From the NCBI GenBank assembly GCA_947177925.1, contig CAMWWJ010000008.1:1-23690 (forward strand): a stretch of 23,690 nt of DNA, in the 5' to 3' direction. The translations under genes were made by a program, and so were the position numbers. The number at the start of each line of letters is the position of its first letter. The stretch's first letter is position 1. This document shows positions 1 to 7,376 of this stretch, one piece after another. The notes below the pieces were generated by a model. The model saw only the letters and a list, made by a program, of their open reading frames with translations, did no database searches and had not been told where the DNA came from. Source of the stretch: an uncultured Lachnospiraceae bacterium (lineage in GTDB: Bacteria; Bacillota; Clostridia; Lachnospirales; Lachnospiraceae).

Positions 1-797
1 CTAGAAAAAAGCAGGAAGAAGCTCCGGCACCGGGCTCGCCGGCGTGGATGGCTACCTTCAGTGATTTGATGAACCTTTTGCTTTGCTTTTTCATATTGCT
101 TTTTTCCATGTCAACGATTGAACAGGATAAGCTGGAAGCAGTTGCCCAGTCCTTTAACCAGACGTTCAGTCTTTTTTCGGGAGGCGCCACCGCTATTGGC
201 GATGGAGTGCTTATAAGCAACGGTGTCAGCCAGTTGAATGAGCTGGATGAATACATAAACAGCACCGGAAAGGCAGCTGACGTGGAGGAGGAAAGTAAAG
301 AAGCTTTAGAGGAGTTTGTAGCAAAGCAGCAGCAGGAGGCGGAAGAACTGGCGGAAAAGATAGAAGAAGCGGTGAATGAAGCGGACATGGCTAACGAGAT
401 AGATATTGATTTCACTTCCCAGTATGTATCGTTGACTTTAAACGGTGCGCTGCTGTTTGATTCCGGAAGCGACCAGCTAAAGGAGGAAGCTCTGCCTGTT
501 TTAGATAAGGTGGGACAGATTTTGACCAGATACGGGAAAAGTGTTATTGAAATTGAAGGGCATACGGATAATGTACCTATTCATAACGGTCGGTTTGGTA
601 ATAATAATGAATTATCCAGCTTTCGTGCGCTGACTGTTTTCGATTATTTTGTGGAGAATACCAGTCTGGATCCGGCGCTTTTAAAGCATTCCGGCAGAGG
701 AGAATATGTTCCTGTGGCTGACAATGCCGTTCCAGAGGGAAGAGCAAGGAACCGAAGAGTTGAAATTAAAATTTATCATGCATTGAGCACTTACTAA
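1..797 (+). CDS. motB: Flagellar stator protein MotB (5' end cut by window edge)
   Basis: MotB forms the ion-conducting stator with MotA and anchors it to peptidoglycan. The frame is already open at base 3 and reads a basic, Pro/Ala-rich stretch ending PGSPAW before the first ATG at 48, so that ATG is internal and the true start lies upstream of the window. The single membrane helix follows (SDLMNLLLCFFILLF); its Asp, encoded just after ATG 48, is at the position of the conserved ion-binding Asp of MotB. A Glu/Ala-rich, probably coiled linker (bases about 260-400) leads to the C-terminal OmpA-like peptidoglycan-binding domain, seen as EIEGHTDNVPI, then the Leu-Ser-x2-Arg-Ala and GRARNRRVEI motifs. 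fliL follows after 21 bases. motA is expected immediately upstream. Whether protons or sodium are used cannot be told from the sequence. Confidence 0.95.
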   Translation, partial: RKKQEEAPAPGSPAWMATFSDLMNLLLCFFILLFSMSTIEQDKLEAVAQSFNQTFSLFSGGATAIGDGVLISNGVSQLNELDEYINSTGKAADVEEESKEALEEFVAKQQQEAEELAEKIEEAVNEADMANEIDIDFTSQYVSLTLNGALLFDSGSDQLKEEALPVLDKVGQILTRYGKSVIEIEGHTDNVPIHNGRFGNNNELSSFRALTVFDYFVENTSLDPALLKHSGRGEYVPVADNAVPEGRARNRRVEIKIYHALSTY

Positions 798-818
798 TTT
801 TGCAAAGGGAGAAGGAAT

Positions 819-1343
819 ATGAAAAAGAATCTGATATCCATACTGATTTTGGCGCTTTTGATAGTGAATGTGGTATTGACGGCCATTACCATGTTCAGTG
901 TAACGAGTACGAACAAAAAAACGGCGGCAGTGGTGAATGACATTGCCTCAATCCTGCATTTGGAGCTGACAGGCGGAAACGGAGCAGATGGGGAGAATGC
1001 GAAACCGGAAGTATCCATGAAGGATACGGTGCCTTACACCATTGAAGATGATCTTATCATCATGTTAAAGAAGGGAGAAGATGAAAAGGATCATGTGGTA
1101 CAGGTGTCAGTCAGTCTTGCCATGAATTCCAAAGATAAAGGCTATAAGACCTATGGAGAGAAAATGGGTGAAAATGTAAGCTTGATAAAAGCGGAAATCA
1201 ACGATGTGTTTTCCGCATATACTTTAGAAGAGGCAAGAGAGAATGAGGATGCAATCAGAGAGGAGATTCTGAAAAGAATCCAGACCATGTTTGAATCAGA
1301 ATTTGTTTATAAGGTTACCTTTAGTTCTATCGTTTACCAGTAA
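819..1343 (+). CDS. fliL: Flagellar basal body-associated protein FliL
   Basis: FliL is a single-pass membrane protein of the basal body that surrounds or stabilises the stator and affects motor torque. The product is 174 residues: a short basic N-terminus (MKKN), one hydrophobic helix at about residues 5-27, and an extracytoplasmic domain ending in a typical FliL pattern with an amphipathic helix (EEILKRIQTMFES) and a final beta strand (VYKVTFSSIVYQ). The start is supported by a purine-rich site AAAGGGAGAAGGA at 804-816. It lies between motB and fliM, the usual place in Firmicutes operons. Overall similarity to FliL is modest, as is normal for this fast-evolving family, so the call rests on size, topology and position. 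Confidence 0.85.
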   Translation: MKKNLISILILALLIVNVVLTAITMFSVTSTNKKTAAVVNDIASILHLELTGGNGADGENAKPEVSMKDTVPYTIEDDLIIMLKKGEDEKDHVVQVSVSLAMNSKDKGYKTYGEKMGENVSLIKAEINDVFSAYTLEEARENEDAIREEILKRIQTMFESEFVYKVTFSSIVYQ

Positions 1344-1381
1344 GTCATATTGTAAATTAAAAAATACGGGAGGTGAGTTTG

Positions 1382-2362
1382 GTGGGAGAAGTATTATCTC
1401 AAAGCGAGATAGACAGCTTGCTTCAGGCACTCAGTACCGGTGAATTAGATGTAGAGGAAATGAAGGAAAATAACGATAGACAGGTAAAGAATTATGATTT
1501 TAAGCGTCCTGCCAAGTTTTCAAAAGAGCATTTGCGAACGTTGGAAATTATTTTTGAGCATTATGGACGGTTATTATCCACCAACCTACCGGTTTATCTT
1601 AGAAAAAGTGTACAAGTCAGTGTAGCCAGCTCGGAAGCTATGATTTTTTCGGAATTTACCAATTCCCTTGGGACTCCGGTCATTTTGGGAATTGTGAATT
1701 TTGCTCCGCTGCCGGGAAATATTATTATTGAACTGGCATCGAATTTAGGATTTGCCATATTGGACAGAATGCTTGGCGGTGCAGGGAATCCGCTTGAAAA
1801 AAGCAGGGAGTTTTCGGAAATCGAATTATCCATTCTGGATAAGGTCATGGTAGCCTGTATGGAGCTTTTACGGGAGCCATGGAAGAATGTGGTGAAAGTG
1901 GAGCCTTTTATGGAGCGGATTGAAACGAATCCTCAGTTTGCCCAGGTAATTGCTCCAAGTGACATGATAGCCATTGTCACCCTGAATGTTAAGATTGGTG
2001 ATATAGAAGGATTTATGAATATTTGTATTCCATACTTTACGGTGGAAGATATTATGGATAAGCTGAATACCAAGTATTGGTTCTCTACCATGCAGGAAAT
2101 GGAAGATGAAAGCTATGAGGAGCATATTGAGACATTGATCCGGAAGGTGGATGTGCCAGTTAAGGCGGTTCTTGGAAAAAGTGCAGTTTCCGTTATGGAT
2201 TTCATAAATCTGCAGCTGGGAGATATTATCCGGTTAGATACAAAGATTGACAGCGAATTAGATATATACGTTGGAAATATAAAGAAATTTACAGCCTTGC
2301 CCGGCTCCAACAAAGAGGTTTATGCGGTAAAGGTTGCATCAGTAATAAGAGAGGAGGAATAA
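1382..2362 (+). CDS. fliM: Flagellar motor switch protein FliM
   Basis: FliM is the middle ring protein of the C-ring and the main binding site for CheY-P. The frame can be opened at GTG 1373, but the Shine-Dalgarno GGGAGGTGA occupies 1368-1376 and overlaps that codon. GTG 1382 has a 5-base spacing and gives MGEVLSQSEIDSLL, which aligns with the N-terminus of B. subtilis FliM (MSGEVLSQNEIDALL). I therefore use GTG 1382, giving 326 residues, close to the usual 330. The N-terminal LSQ-EID segment is the CheY-P-binding peptide. The middle CheC-like domain contains the LGGAGNP segment and lacks phosphatase motifs. The C-terminal SpoA (FliN-like) domain ends near VKVASVIREEE. fliY follows after 4 bases, and its ribosome-binding site lies within the end of fliM. 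Confidence 0.96.
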   Translation: MGEVLSQSEIDSLLQALSTGELDVEEMKENNDRQVKNYDFKRPAKFSKEHLRTLEIIFEHYGRLLSTNLPVYLRKSVQVSVASSEAMIFSEFTNSLGTPVILGIVNFAPLPGNIIIELASNLGFAILDRMLGGAGNPLEKSREFSEIELSILDKVMVACMELLREPWKNVVKVEPFMERIETNPQFAQVIAPSDMIAIVTLNVKIGDIEGFMNICIPYFTVEDIMDKLNTKYWFSTMQEMEDESYEEHIETLIRKVDVPVKAVLGKSAVSVMDFINLQLGDIIRLDTKIDSELDIYVGNIKKFTALPGSNKEVYAVKVASVIREEE

Positions 2363-2366
2363 GCAA

Positions 2367-3554
2367 ATGGAAGGTATGTTGTCCCAGGATGAGATTAATG
2401 CGCTTTTAAATGGCGTTTCTCCAAGTGATGACCAAAGTGATAGTGCGGATGAATATGCAGTGTCAGATGCCCTGACTGATGATGAAAAAGATGCCATTGG
2501 CGAAATTGCCAATATCAGCATGGGAACATCAGCTACAACACTTTTTTCCTTGGTAAACAGGAAAGTAAATATTACAACTCCTGTTGTTGAGATGTGCAGA
2601 TGGAAGCATGTAATCGAGGAATATGAAAAGCCATGTGTTTTTATTCAAATTAAATATACGATAGGATTAGATGGAGCGAATATTTTAGTATTAAAGGAGC
2701 ATGATGTTAAGGTCATTACGGATCTTATGATGGGTGGTGACGGGACCAATACGGATGGTGAATTAGGAGAGCTCCATTTAAGCGCCATTTCCGAAGCCAT
2801 GAATCAGATGATGGGTTCTTCCGCTACATCTCTTTCTTCCATGCTGGGCAAGATGATTGATATCAGCCCGCCGGAGGCAAGTCTGGTGGATCTGATGGAG
2901 TTTAAGGAGGGCGGTGAGATTGCCTCTTTCTTAGAAGGAGAGTTTGTAAGGGTTTCCTTCCGTCTGCAGATTGATGAACTGGTGGATAGCACAATTATAC
3001 AGCTTTATCCAACCGAGTTTGCGAAAAGCCTGTATGAAACCTTTATCGGTAACCAGAATGCAAATGCACAAAGCGCTCCGAAACCAAAGCCTGCACCTGC
3101 ACCGGCACCGGCACCTGCACCTTACACACCGCCTGTAGCTGAGATGCCTGGACAGCAGGCAATGGGAATGCCCCAGATGCAGCAGCCAATGCCGGGAATG
3201 GGAATGCCCCAGATGCAGCAGCCAATGCCGGGAATGGGAATGCCTCAGATGATGCCCCAGATGAATATTCAGCCGGTGCAGTTCCAATCTTTCAGTAATG
3301 ATATGGGTGCCATGACAAGTCAGGAAAACATTGGACTGATTATGGATGTTCCGCTGGAGGTCACGGTAGAGCTGGGCAGGACCAGGAAATCGATAGCCGA
3401 TATTTTGGACTTTGCACCGGGTACGATTATAGAGCTTGACAAAATTGCCGGAGAGCCCATTGATGTTTTGGTAAACGGCAAGTTTGTGGCAAAGGGTGAA
3501 GTAGTAGTAATTGAAGAAAGCTTCGGTATCAGAGTAACAGAAATCATAAAATAA
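2367..3554 (+). CDS. fliY: Flagellar motor switch phosphatase FliY (CheC-like plus FliN domain)
   Basis: FliY takes the place of FliN in Firmicutes C-rings and also dephosphorylates CheY-P at the motor. The 395-residue product starts MEGMLSQDEINALL, a CheY-P-binding peptide like that of FliM. A CheC-like domain follows with both phosphatase signatures of the form [DS]-x3-E-x2-N: D42/E46/N49 and S139/E143/N146, so both active sites look intact. A Pro/Ala and Met/Gln/Pro low-complexity linker (about residues 235-305) precedes the C-terminal FliN/SpoA domain, seen as DVPLEVTVELGRTRKSIADI. The site GAGGAGGAA at 2351-2359 supports ATG 2367. The linker contains perfect tandem DNA repeats, listed separately. 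It is located between fliM and cheY, as in B. subtilis. Confidence 0.96.
   Translation: MEGMLSQDEINALLNGVSPSDDQSDSADEYAVSDALTDDEKDAIGEIANISMGTSATTLFSLVNRKVNITTPVVEMCRWKHVIEEYEKPCVFIQIKYTIGLDGANILVLKEHDVKVITDLMMGGDGTNTDGELGELHLSAISEAMNQMMGSSATSLSSMLGKMIDISPPEASLVDLMEFKEGGEIASFLEGEFVRVSFRLQIDELVDSTIIQLYPTEFAKSLYETFIGNQNANAQSAPKPKPAPAPAPAPAPYTPPVAEMPGQQAMGMPQMQQPMPGMGMPQMQQPMPGMGMPQMMPQMNIQPVQFQSFSNDMGAMTSQENIGLIMDVPLEVTVELGRTRKSIADILDFAPGTIIELDKIAGEPIDVLVNGKFVAKGEVVVIEESFGIRVTEIIK
3093..3122 (+). repeat. Five 6-bp units in the FliY linker
   Basis: Five consecutive copies of GCACCY (Y = T or G) encode a Pro-Ala run in the flexible linker between the CheC-like and FliN domains of FliY. In-frame gain or loss of units would only change linker length. 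Confidence 0.85.
3161..3251 (+). repeat. 36-bp tandem repeat in the FliY linker
   Basis: Two identical 36-base copies lie at 3161-3196 and 3197-3232, followed by a 19-base partial third copy at 3233-3251 with one mismatch (CCC to CCT). Each unit encodes the 12-residue peptide MGMPQMQQPMPG. The unit length is a multiple of three, so copy-number change keeps the reading frame. Perfect identity between copies indicates recent duplication or ongoing homogenisation. Confidence 0.95.
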
Positions 3555-3579
3555 AACGGAAACAGAGGAGTCAAAGGAT

Positions 3580-3942
3580 ATGGCAAAGAATATTTTAATC
3601 GTGGATGATGCAGCATTTATGAGAATGATGATTAAGGACATTTTAACCAAGAATGGCTATAATGTTGCAGGTGAAGCTGAAAACGGTGCAAAGGCAGTGG
3701 AAAAGTACAATGAACTGAAACCGGATCTGGTGCTTATGGATATTACCATGCCTGAGATGGATGGGATTCAGGCGCTTAAGAAGATTAAAGAGGCGGATGG
3801 AGGCGCTATGGTCATTATGTGTTCCGCTATGGGACAGCAGGCTATGGTTATTGAATCCATTCAGGCAGGAGCAAAGGATTTTATTGTAAAGCCTTTCCAG
3901 GCAGACCGTGTATTAGAAGCGGTAAAGAAAGTAGTTGGATAA
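3580..3942 (+). CDS. cheY: Chemotaxis response regulator CheY
   Basis: This is a single-domain receiver of 120 residues that carries the signal from CheA to the motor switch. The receiver residues are all present: the acidic pair D9/D10 (ILIVDDA), the phosphoacceptor D54 (VLMDITMPEMDG), the switch Ser at about 82 (MCSAMGQ, Ser instead of the common Thr), and K104 (FIVKPF). No output domain follows. The gene sits directly behind fliY, whose product would dephosphorylate it. A GAGGAG site at 3565-3570 precedes ATG 3580. The position inside the operon and the sequence are like B. subtilis CheY, where CheY-P promotes counter-clockwise rotation; the sign of the response here is inferred. Confidence 0.96.
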   Translation: MAKNILIVDDAAFMRMMIKDILTKNGYNVAGEAENGAKAVEKYNELKPDLVLMDITMPEMDGIQALKKIKEADGGAMVIMCSAMGQQAMVIESIQAGAKDFIVKPFQADRVLEAVKKVVG

Positions 3943-3943
3943 C

Positions 3944-4303
3944 ATGATATTGACGGTTTCCCGAGGGTTGAATTCCATAGCGCAGTTTTTCACTTTATTG
4001 CTTGTGTTTCTGTTTGTTTGTGGAATTACCTGGCTTGCTACCAGATATATTGCAAGGCTTCAGCAGGGAGCCGTGGCTTCTGGGAATATGGAGCTGATAG
4101 AAGCTTTTCAAATTGCCCCGGGAAAGTATATTCAGATTGTGAAGGTTGGAGAAAAGTATCTGGCACTGGCTATATGCAAGGATACGGTAACCCTTTTGGC
4201 AGAGCTCCATGAGGATGAAGTAAAGTTACCGGAAAAGAAAGAACTTGTTTCTTTTAAGGAGCTTTTTGAAAAAGCAATAAAAAGGACGGATAAAGATGAA
4301 TAG
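3944..4303 (+). CDS. fliO: Flagellar export scaffold protein FliO (FliZ of Bacillus)
   Basis: FliO is a small bitopic membrane protein that helps FliP assemble into the export gate. The product has 119 residues with one hydrophobic helix at about residues 13-32 (FFTLLLVFLFVCGITWLATRYI) and a cytoplasmic domain with the family pattern of a beta strand, VKVGEKYLALAI and LLAEL. ATG 3944 starts one base after the cheY stop. An in-frame TTG at 3935 would overlap cheY, and neither start has a clear ribosome-binding site, so translation is probably coupled to cheY. The last 8 bases overlap fliP. FliO is poorly conserved; the call rests on topology, the VGEKYLAL-type motif and position before fliP. 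Confidence 0.87.
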   Translation: MILTVSRGLNSIAQFFTLLLVFLFVCGITWLATRYIARLQQGAVASGNMELIEAFQIAPGKYIQIVKVGEKYLALAICKDTVTLLAELHEDEVKLPEKKELVSFKELFEKAIKRTDKDE

Positions 4304-5141
4304 AACAAAAAGAGTCCTTTTGGCTTTCCTGATCGTAATATTTGTCTTAATAACACCTGTGACGGTTCAGGCTTCCATGGTTGGAGGGACCGCTACAGGT
4401 GACAGTGAAAGCAGGACGTACATTCATGAGCCGGGAAGCGCCCAGTCAGCAGATGAACTGAAGGAATTAAATATTGGAAACAACTTAACTGTTACTTATA
4501 ATGATGGGAATGGCACTATAGCAGGCTCACTTCGAATTTTACTGATTTTAACCGGCATTGCATTAGCACCAATTCTCATTATTTTGTTAACCTCCTTTAC
4601 CCGTATATTGATCGTGCTTCATTTTACGAGAACAGCGCTCAATACCCAGACGGCGCCGCCTAATCAGGTGTTGATTGGCATTGCATTGTTTTTGACTTAT
4701 TTTATTATGAGCCCTATTATTACCCAGATCAATGAAACGGCAGTCAAGCCCTTTGAGGCGGGAGAGATTACACAGGAAGAGGCATTGGAGATTGGAATGG
4801 AGCCTTTGCGGGAGTTCATGTTTAAGCAGACTCAGAAAAAGGATGCCAGGATGTTTACGGATATTGCCGGAAAGGAATGGACGGGAAAGCTGGCGGACAT
4901 TGATAATTCCGTACTGATACCAAGCTTTATCGTCAGTGAGCTTAGAACGGCATTTATTATTGGCTTTGTCATTTATATACCTTTTATTGTAATAGATATG
5001 GTGGTAGCATCGGCTCTTATGAGCATGGGTATGATGATGCTTCCGCCCACTACCATATCCATGCCCTTTAAGATACTTCTTTTTGTGCTTGCGGATGGAT
5101 GGAATCTGGTAATCGTAAATCTGGTAAAGACTTTTTATTAG
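4296..5141 (+). CDS. fliP: Flagellar type III export gate protein FliP
   Basis: FliP forms the pentameric core of the FliPQR export gate at the centre of the basal body. The 281-residue product begins with a cleavable-looking signal peptide (basic MNRTKR, hydrophobic to about residue 26, VQAS), as is usual for FliP. A hydrophilic segment of about 45 residues follows, then membrane helices at roughly 73-93, 115-145, 215-240 and 250-275. Family hallmarks include TSFTRILIVLHFTRTAL, TAPPNQVLIG and LPPTTISMPFKILLFVLADGW. The ATG lies inside the end of fliO (8-base overlap), pointing to translational coupling, with AAAGGACGG upstream at about 4280-4289. fliQ follows after 13 bases. Confidence 0.97.
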   Translation: MNRTKRVLLAFLIVIFVLITPVTVQASMVGGTATGDSESRTYIHEPGSAQSADELKELNIGNNLTVTYNDGNGTIAGSLRILLILTGIALAPILIILLTSFTRILIVLHFTRTALNTQTAPPNQVLIGIALFLTYFIMSPIITQINETAVKPFEAGEITQEEALEIGMEPLREFMFKQTQKKDARMFTDIAGKEWTGKLADIDNSVLIPSFIVSELRTAFIIGFVIYIPFIVIDMVVASALMSMGMMMLPPTTISMPFKILLFVLADGWNLVIVNLVKTFY

Positions 5142-5154
5142 CTGAGGTGAGGAT

Positions 5155-5421
5155 ATGTCAATAAATGATGTTGTTGAAATTGCCAACCGGGCTTTGTGGA
5201 TTATCATAAAGGTTTCCGCGCCGGTGCTTTTGGTATCTCTGATTGTAGGTCTGATTATCAGTATTTTTCAGACGGCAACCTCCATTCAGGAACAGACGTT
5301 GACTTTTGTGCCAAAGATTCTGGCTGTATTTTTAGCGCTTATGCTGTTAGGGCACTGGATGTTAAATGAAATGGCGGGGTTTATGGCAGAGTTGTGGTCT
5401 GACTTTTCCAGATATATTTAG
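5155..5421 (+). CDS. fliQ: Flagellar type III export gate protein FliQ
   Basis: FliQ is the small two-helix hairpin subunit that wraps around FliP/FliR in the export gate. The 88-residue length is exactly typical. Two hydrophobic segments are visible at about residues 15-38 and 50-72, separated by the conserved loop FQTATSIQEQTLTFVPK, which is the family signature. A GAGGTGAGG site at 5144-5152 precedes the ATG, and fliR starts 8 bases after the stop. The fliP-fliQ-fliR order is almost universal. Confidence 0.97.
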   Translation: MSINDVVEIANRALWIIIKVSAPVLLVSLIVGLIISIFQTATSIQEQTLTFVPKILAVFLALMLLGHWMLNEMAGFMAELWSDFSRYI

Positions 5422-5429
5422 GTGTCCAT

Positions 5430-6212
5430 ATGATAGAATATTCTTTTTCTATAGTTGAACTGCAATATTTTCTGCTTGTGTTTACCAGAGTAAGCTGTTT
5501 TATTTTTATAGCTCCCTTTTTCAGCATGACGAATACACCCAGGCAGGCGAGAGTAGGGCTTTCGATTTTTGTATCCTACCTGATTTATCAGACTCTGGCT
5601 CCTCATGAACCCATTGTATATGAGACATTGCTGGAATATGCCACAATTGTCATAAAAGAAGGGCTTACCGGGCTATTGGTAGGCTATGGAGCAAATATCT
5701 GTAACACGATTATCGTATTTGCAGGGAGGGTTATTGATATGGATATTGGTCTTGCCATGGCAAACCAGTTAGATCCTACTACAAAAGAAAATTCCAGTAT
5801 TACCGGTGTGTTTTACCAGTATGTAGTTATGCTTATGCTTTTAGTCAGCGGAATGCACAGATATATTCTAAAGGCATTGGTTGAGACCTATATGCTGATT
5901 CCTGTGAATGGGGCAGTTTTTGACAGAGACAGGCTGCTTGGTTCCATGCTTGCTTTCTTAACAGACTATATAAGCATTGGTTTTCGTATCTGTCTTCCTG
6001 TGTTTTGTGTGATTTTGATTTTAAATGTGGTTCTTGGCATTTTAGCTAAGGTTTCGCCTCAGATGAACATGTTTGCGGTAGGTATACAGATAAAATTATT
6101 AGTAGGGTTAGGGGTCATGTTCCTGACGGTAGGTATGCTGCCATATGTTTCTGATTTTATTTTTACGGAAATGAAGACCATGATGGTATCTTTTGTGGAG
6201 GCAATGATGTAG
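5430..6212 (+). CDS. fliR: Flagellar type III export gate protein FliR
   Basis: FliR is the single-copy subunit that closes the FliP5-FliR1 ring of the export gate. The product has 260 residues with about six hydrophobic segments and the family motif region ANICNTIIVFAGRVIDMDIGLAMANQLDP. The early segment FTRVSCFIFIAPFFS matches the N-terminal helix of the family (usually R-x-x-x-F-x-x-x-P-F). An AGGTG site lies at 5420-5424, overlapping the fliQ stop, so the two are closely coupled. The stop codon abuts the flhB start with no gap. Confidence 0.96.
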   Translation: MIEYSFSIVELQYFLLVFTRVSCFIFIAPFFSMTNTPRQARVGLSIFVSYLIYQTLAPHEPIVYETLLEYATIVIKEGLTGLLVGYGANICNTIIVFAGRVIDMDIGLAMANQLDPTTKENSSITGVFYQYVVMLMLLVSGMHRYILKALVETYMLIPVNGAVFDRDRLLGSMLAFLTDYISIGFRICLPVFCVILILNVVLGILAKVSPQMNMFAVGIQIKLLVGLGVMFLTVGMLPYVSDFIFTEMKTMMVSFVEAMM

Positions 6213-7322
6213 ATGATGGAACTTAGACTTCAGTTTTTTGCAAAGGACGGGCCCGGCGGTGAAAAGACAGAAGAGCCAACTGCCAAAAGGCTTGACGATG
6301 CCAGAAAGGAAGGGCAGGTTGCAAAGAGCAGGGAGGTTACCAATGCATTAAGCTTGATTGCATTGTTTCTCATATTAAAAATATTTGTGGGCTTTATTGG
6401 CAATGAGCTTCTGGAGCTGTTTTGCGGAATGTATAGTAAAATTCCGGAAGTTTTCGTGATGTGGAACGGAACGGTTCCTGCCGGGGATCTGACTGTCTTG
6501 TTAAGAAACAGTCTGGTAAGCATTTTAATTGTGCTGGCTCCCTTTTTTCTAATAGGCTTTCTCGTTGCCTTTGTAGGTGACTATGTACAGGTAAAGTGGA
6601 AGTTTACCACAAAGCCGCTGCAGCCTAAATTAAATAAGATGAATCCAATCAGCGGCATGAAGAAGATTATTTCCTTAAATTCCCTTATGGAGCTTATAAA
6701 GGCGCTGCTGAAGATTGGACTTATCGCTTATGTGGTCTATACGACCATTAGGAATCAATATAATGTGATTTATCTGCTGTTTCAAATGCAGCTTTGGCAG
6801 GGAGTGCTTTTGGCAGGTACGATGGCAATTGATCTGGGGCTGAAATGTTCCTTTGTGTATATGCTCATTGCAGCAATTGATTTTATATATCAGAAGCGGA
6901 AATTCCGCAAGGATCAGATGATGACCAAGCAGGAAATCAAGGAGGAGTTCAAGCAGTCTGAAGGAGATCCGCAGATTAAGGGAAAAATCAGGCAGAAGAT
7001 GAGGGAAGCATCCCAAAGGCGTATGATGCAGGATTTGCCAAAGGCAGATGTGGTCATTACGAACCCTACCCATTTAGCGGTTGCCATACAATATGACAAA
7101 GAAGTGGCTGAGGCGCCAATCGTGCTTGCAAAGGGGCAGGATTATATGGCGCAGAAGATTAAGGAAGCAGCAAAAGAGCATAAAATAGAAATTGTAGAAA
7201 ATAAGCCTTTAGCCAGAATGCTTTACCACAATGTGGAAATCGGACAGCAGATCCCGCCTGAGCTGTATCAGGCAGTAGCGGAAGTGCTGGCCATGGTTTA
7301 TCAGGCACAGGGTAAAATATAA
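6213..7322 (+). CDS. flhB: Flagellar export substrate-specificity switch protein FlhB
   Basis: FlhB is a membrane component of the export apparatus; self-cleavage of its cytoplasmic domain switches export from rod/hook to filament substrates. The 369-residue product starts with LQFFAKDGPGGEKTEEPTAKR, whose EKTE-PT-KR segment is the family hallmark. Four membrane helices follow within about residues 40-225, then a charged linker and the cleavage motif NPTH at residues 284-287 within VVITNPTHLAVAI. All residues needed for self-cleavage are present. ATG 6213 immediately follows the fliR stop; GGAGG at about 6198-6202 lies inside fliR, and a second ATG at 6216 is equally possible. A 54-base gap separates it from flhA. 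Confidence 0.97.
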   Translation: MMELRLQFFAKDGPGGEKTEEPTAKRLDDARKEGQVAKSREVTNALSLIALFLILKIFVGFIGNELLELFCGMYSKIPEVFVMWNGTVPAGDLTVLLRNSLVSILIVLAPFFLIGFLVAFVGDYVQVKWKFTTKPLQPKLNKMNPISGMKKIISLNSLMELIKALLKIGLIAYVVYTTIRNQYNVIYLLFQMQLWQGVLLAGTMAIDLGLKCSFVYMLIAAIDFIYQKRKFRKDQMMTKQEIKEEFKQSEGDPQIKGKIRQKMREASQRRMMQDLPKADVVITNPTHLAVAIQYDKEVAEAPIVLAKGQDYMAQKIKEAAKEHKIEIVENKPLARMLYHNVEIGQQIPPELYQAVAEVLAMVYQAQGKI

Positions 7323-7376
7323 AGTTTAGATGATGATAGAAAGAAAAGTGATTTCAGGGAAGGAGGAGTTTGTCAA

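Noticed and set aside
3391..3410. GCCGATA-like sigma-28 -10 element inside fliY
   Set aside because: No TAAA-type -35 element at the required distance of about 15 bases. A second GCCGATA near 19357 in fapA also lacks one. Neither precedes a gene start.
2931..3650. Minus-strand open frame of 239 codons opposite fliY
   Set aside because: It is the mirror of the repetitive FliY linker (His/Arg/Cys-rich translation, no ribosome-binding site, no domain) and lies wholly opposite well-supported fliY and cheY.
4587..5207. Minus-strand open frame of 206 codons opposite fliP and fliQ
   Set aside because: Low-quality composition (His/Lys/Arg/Tyr-rich) expected from the antisense of hydrophobic coding sequence; no start signal.
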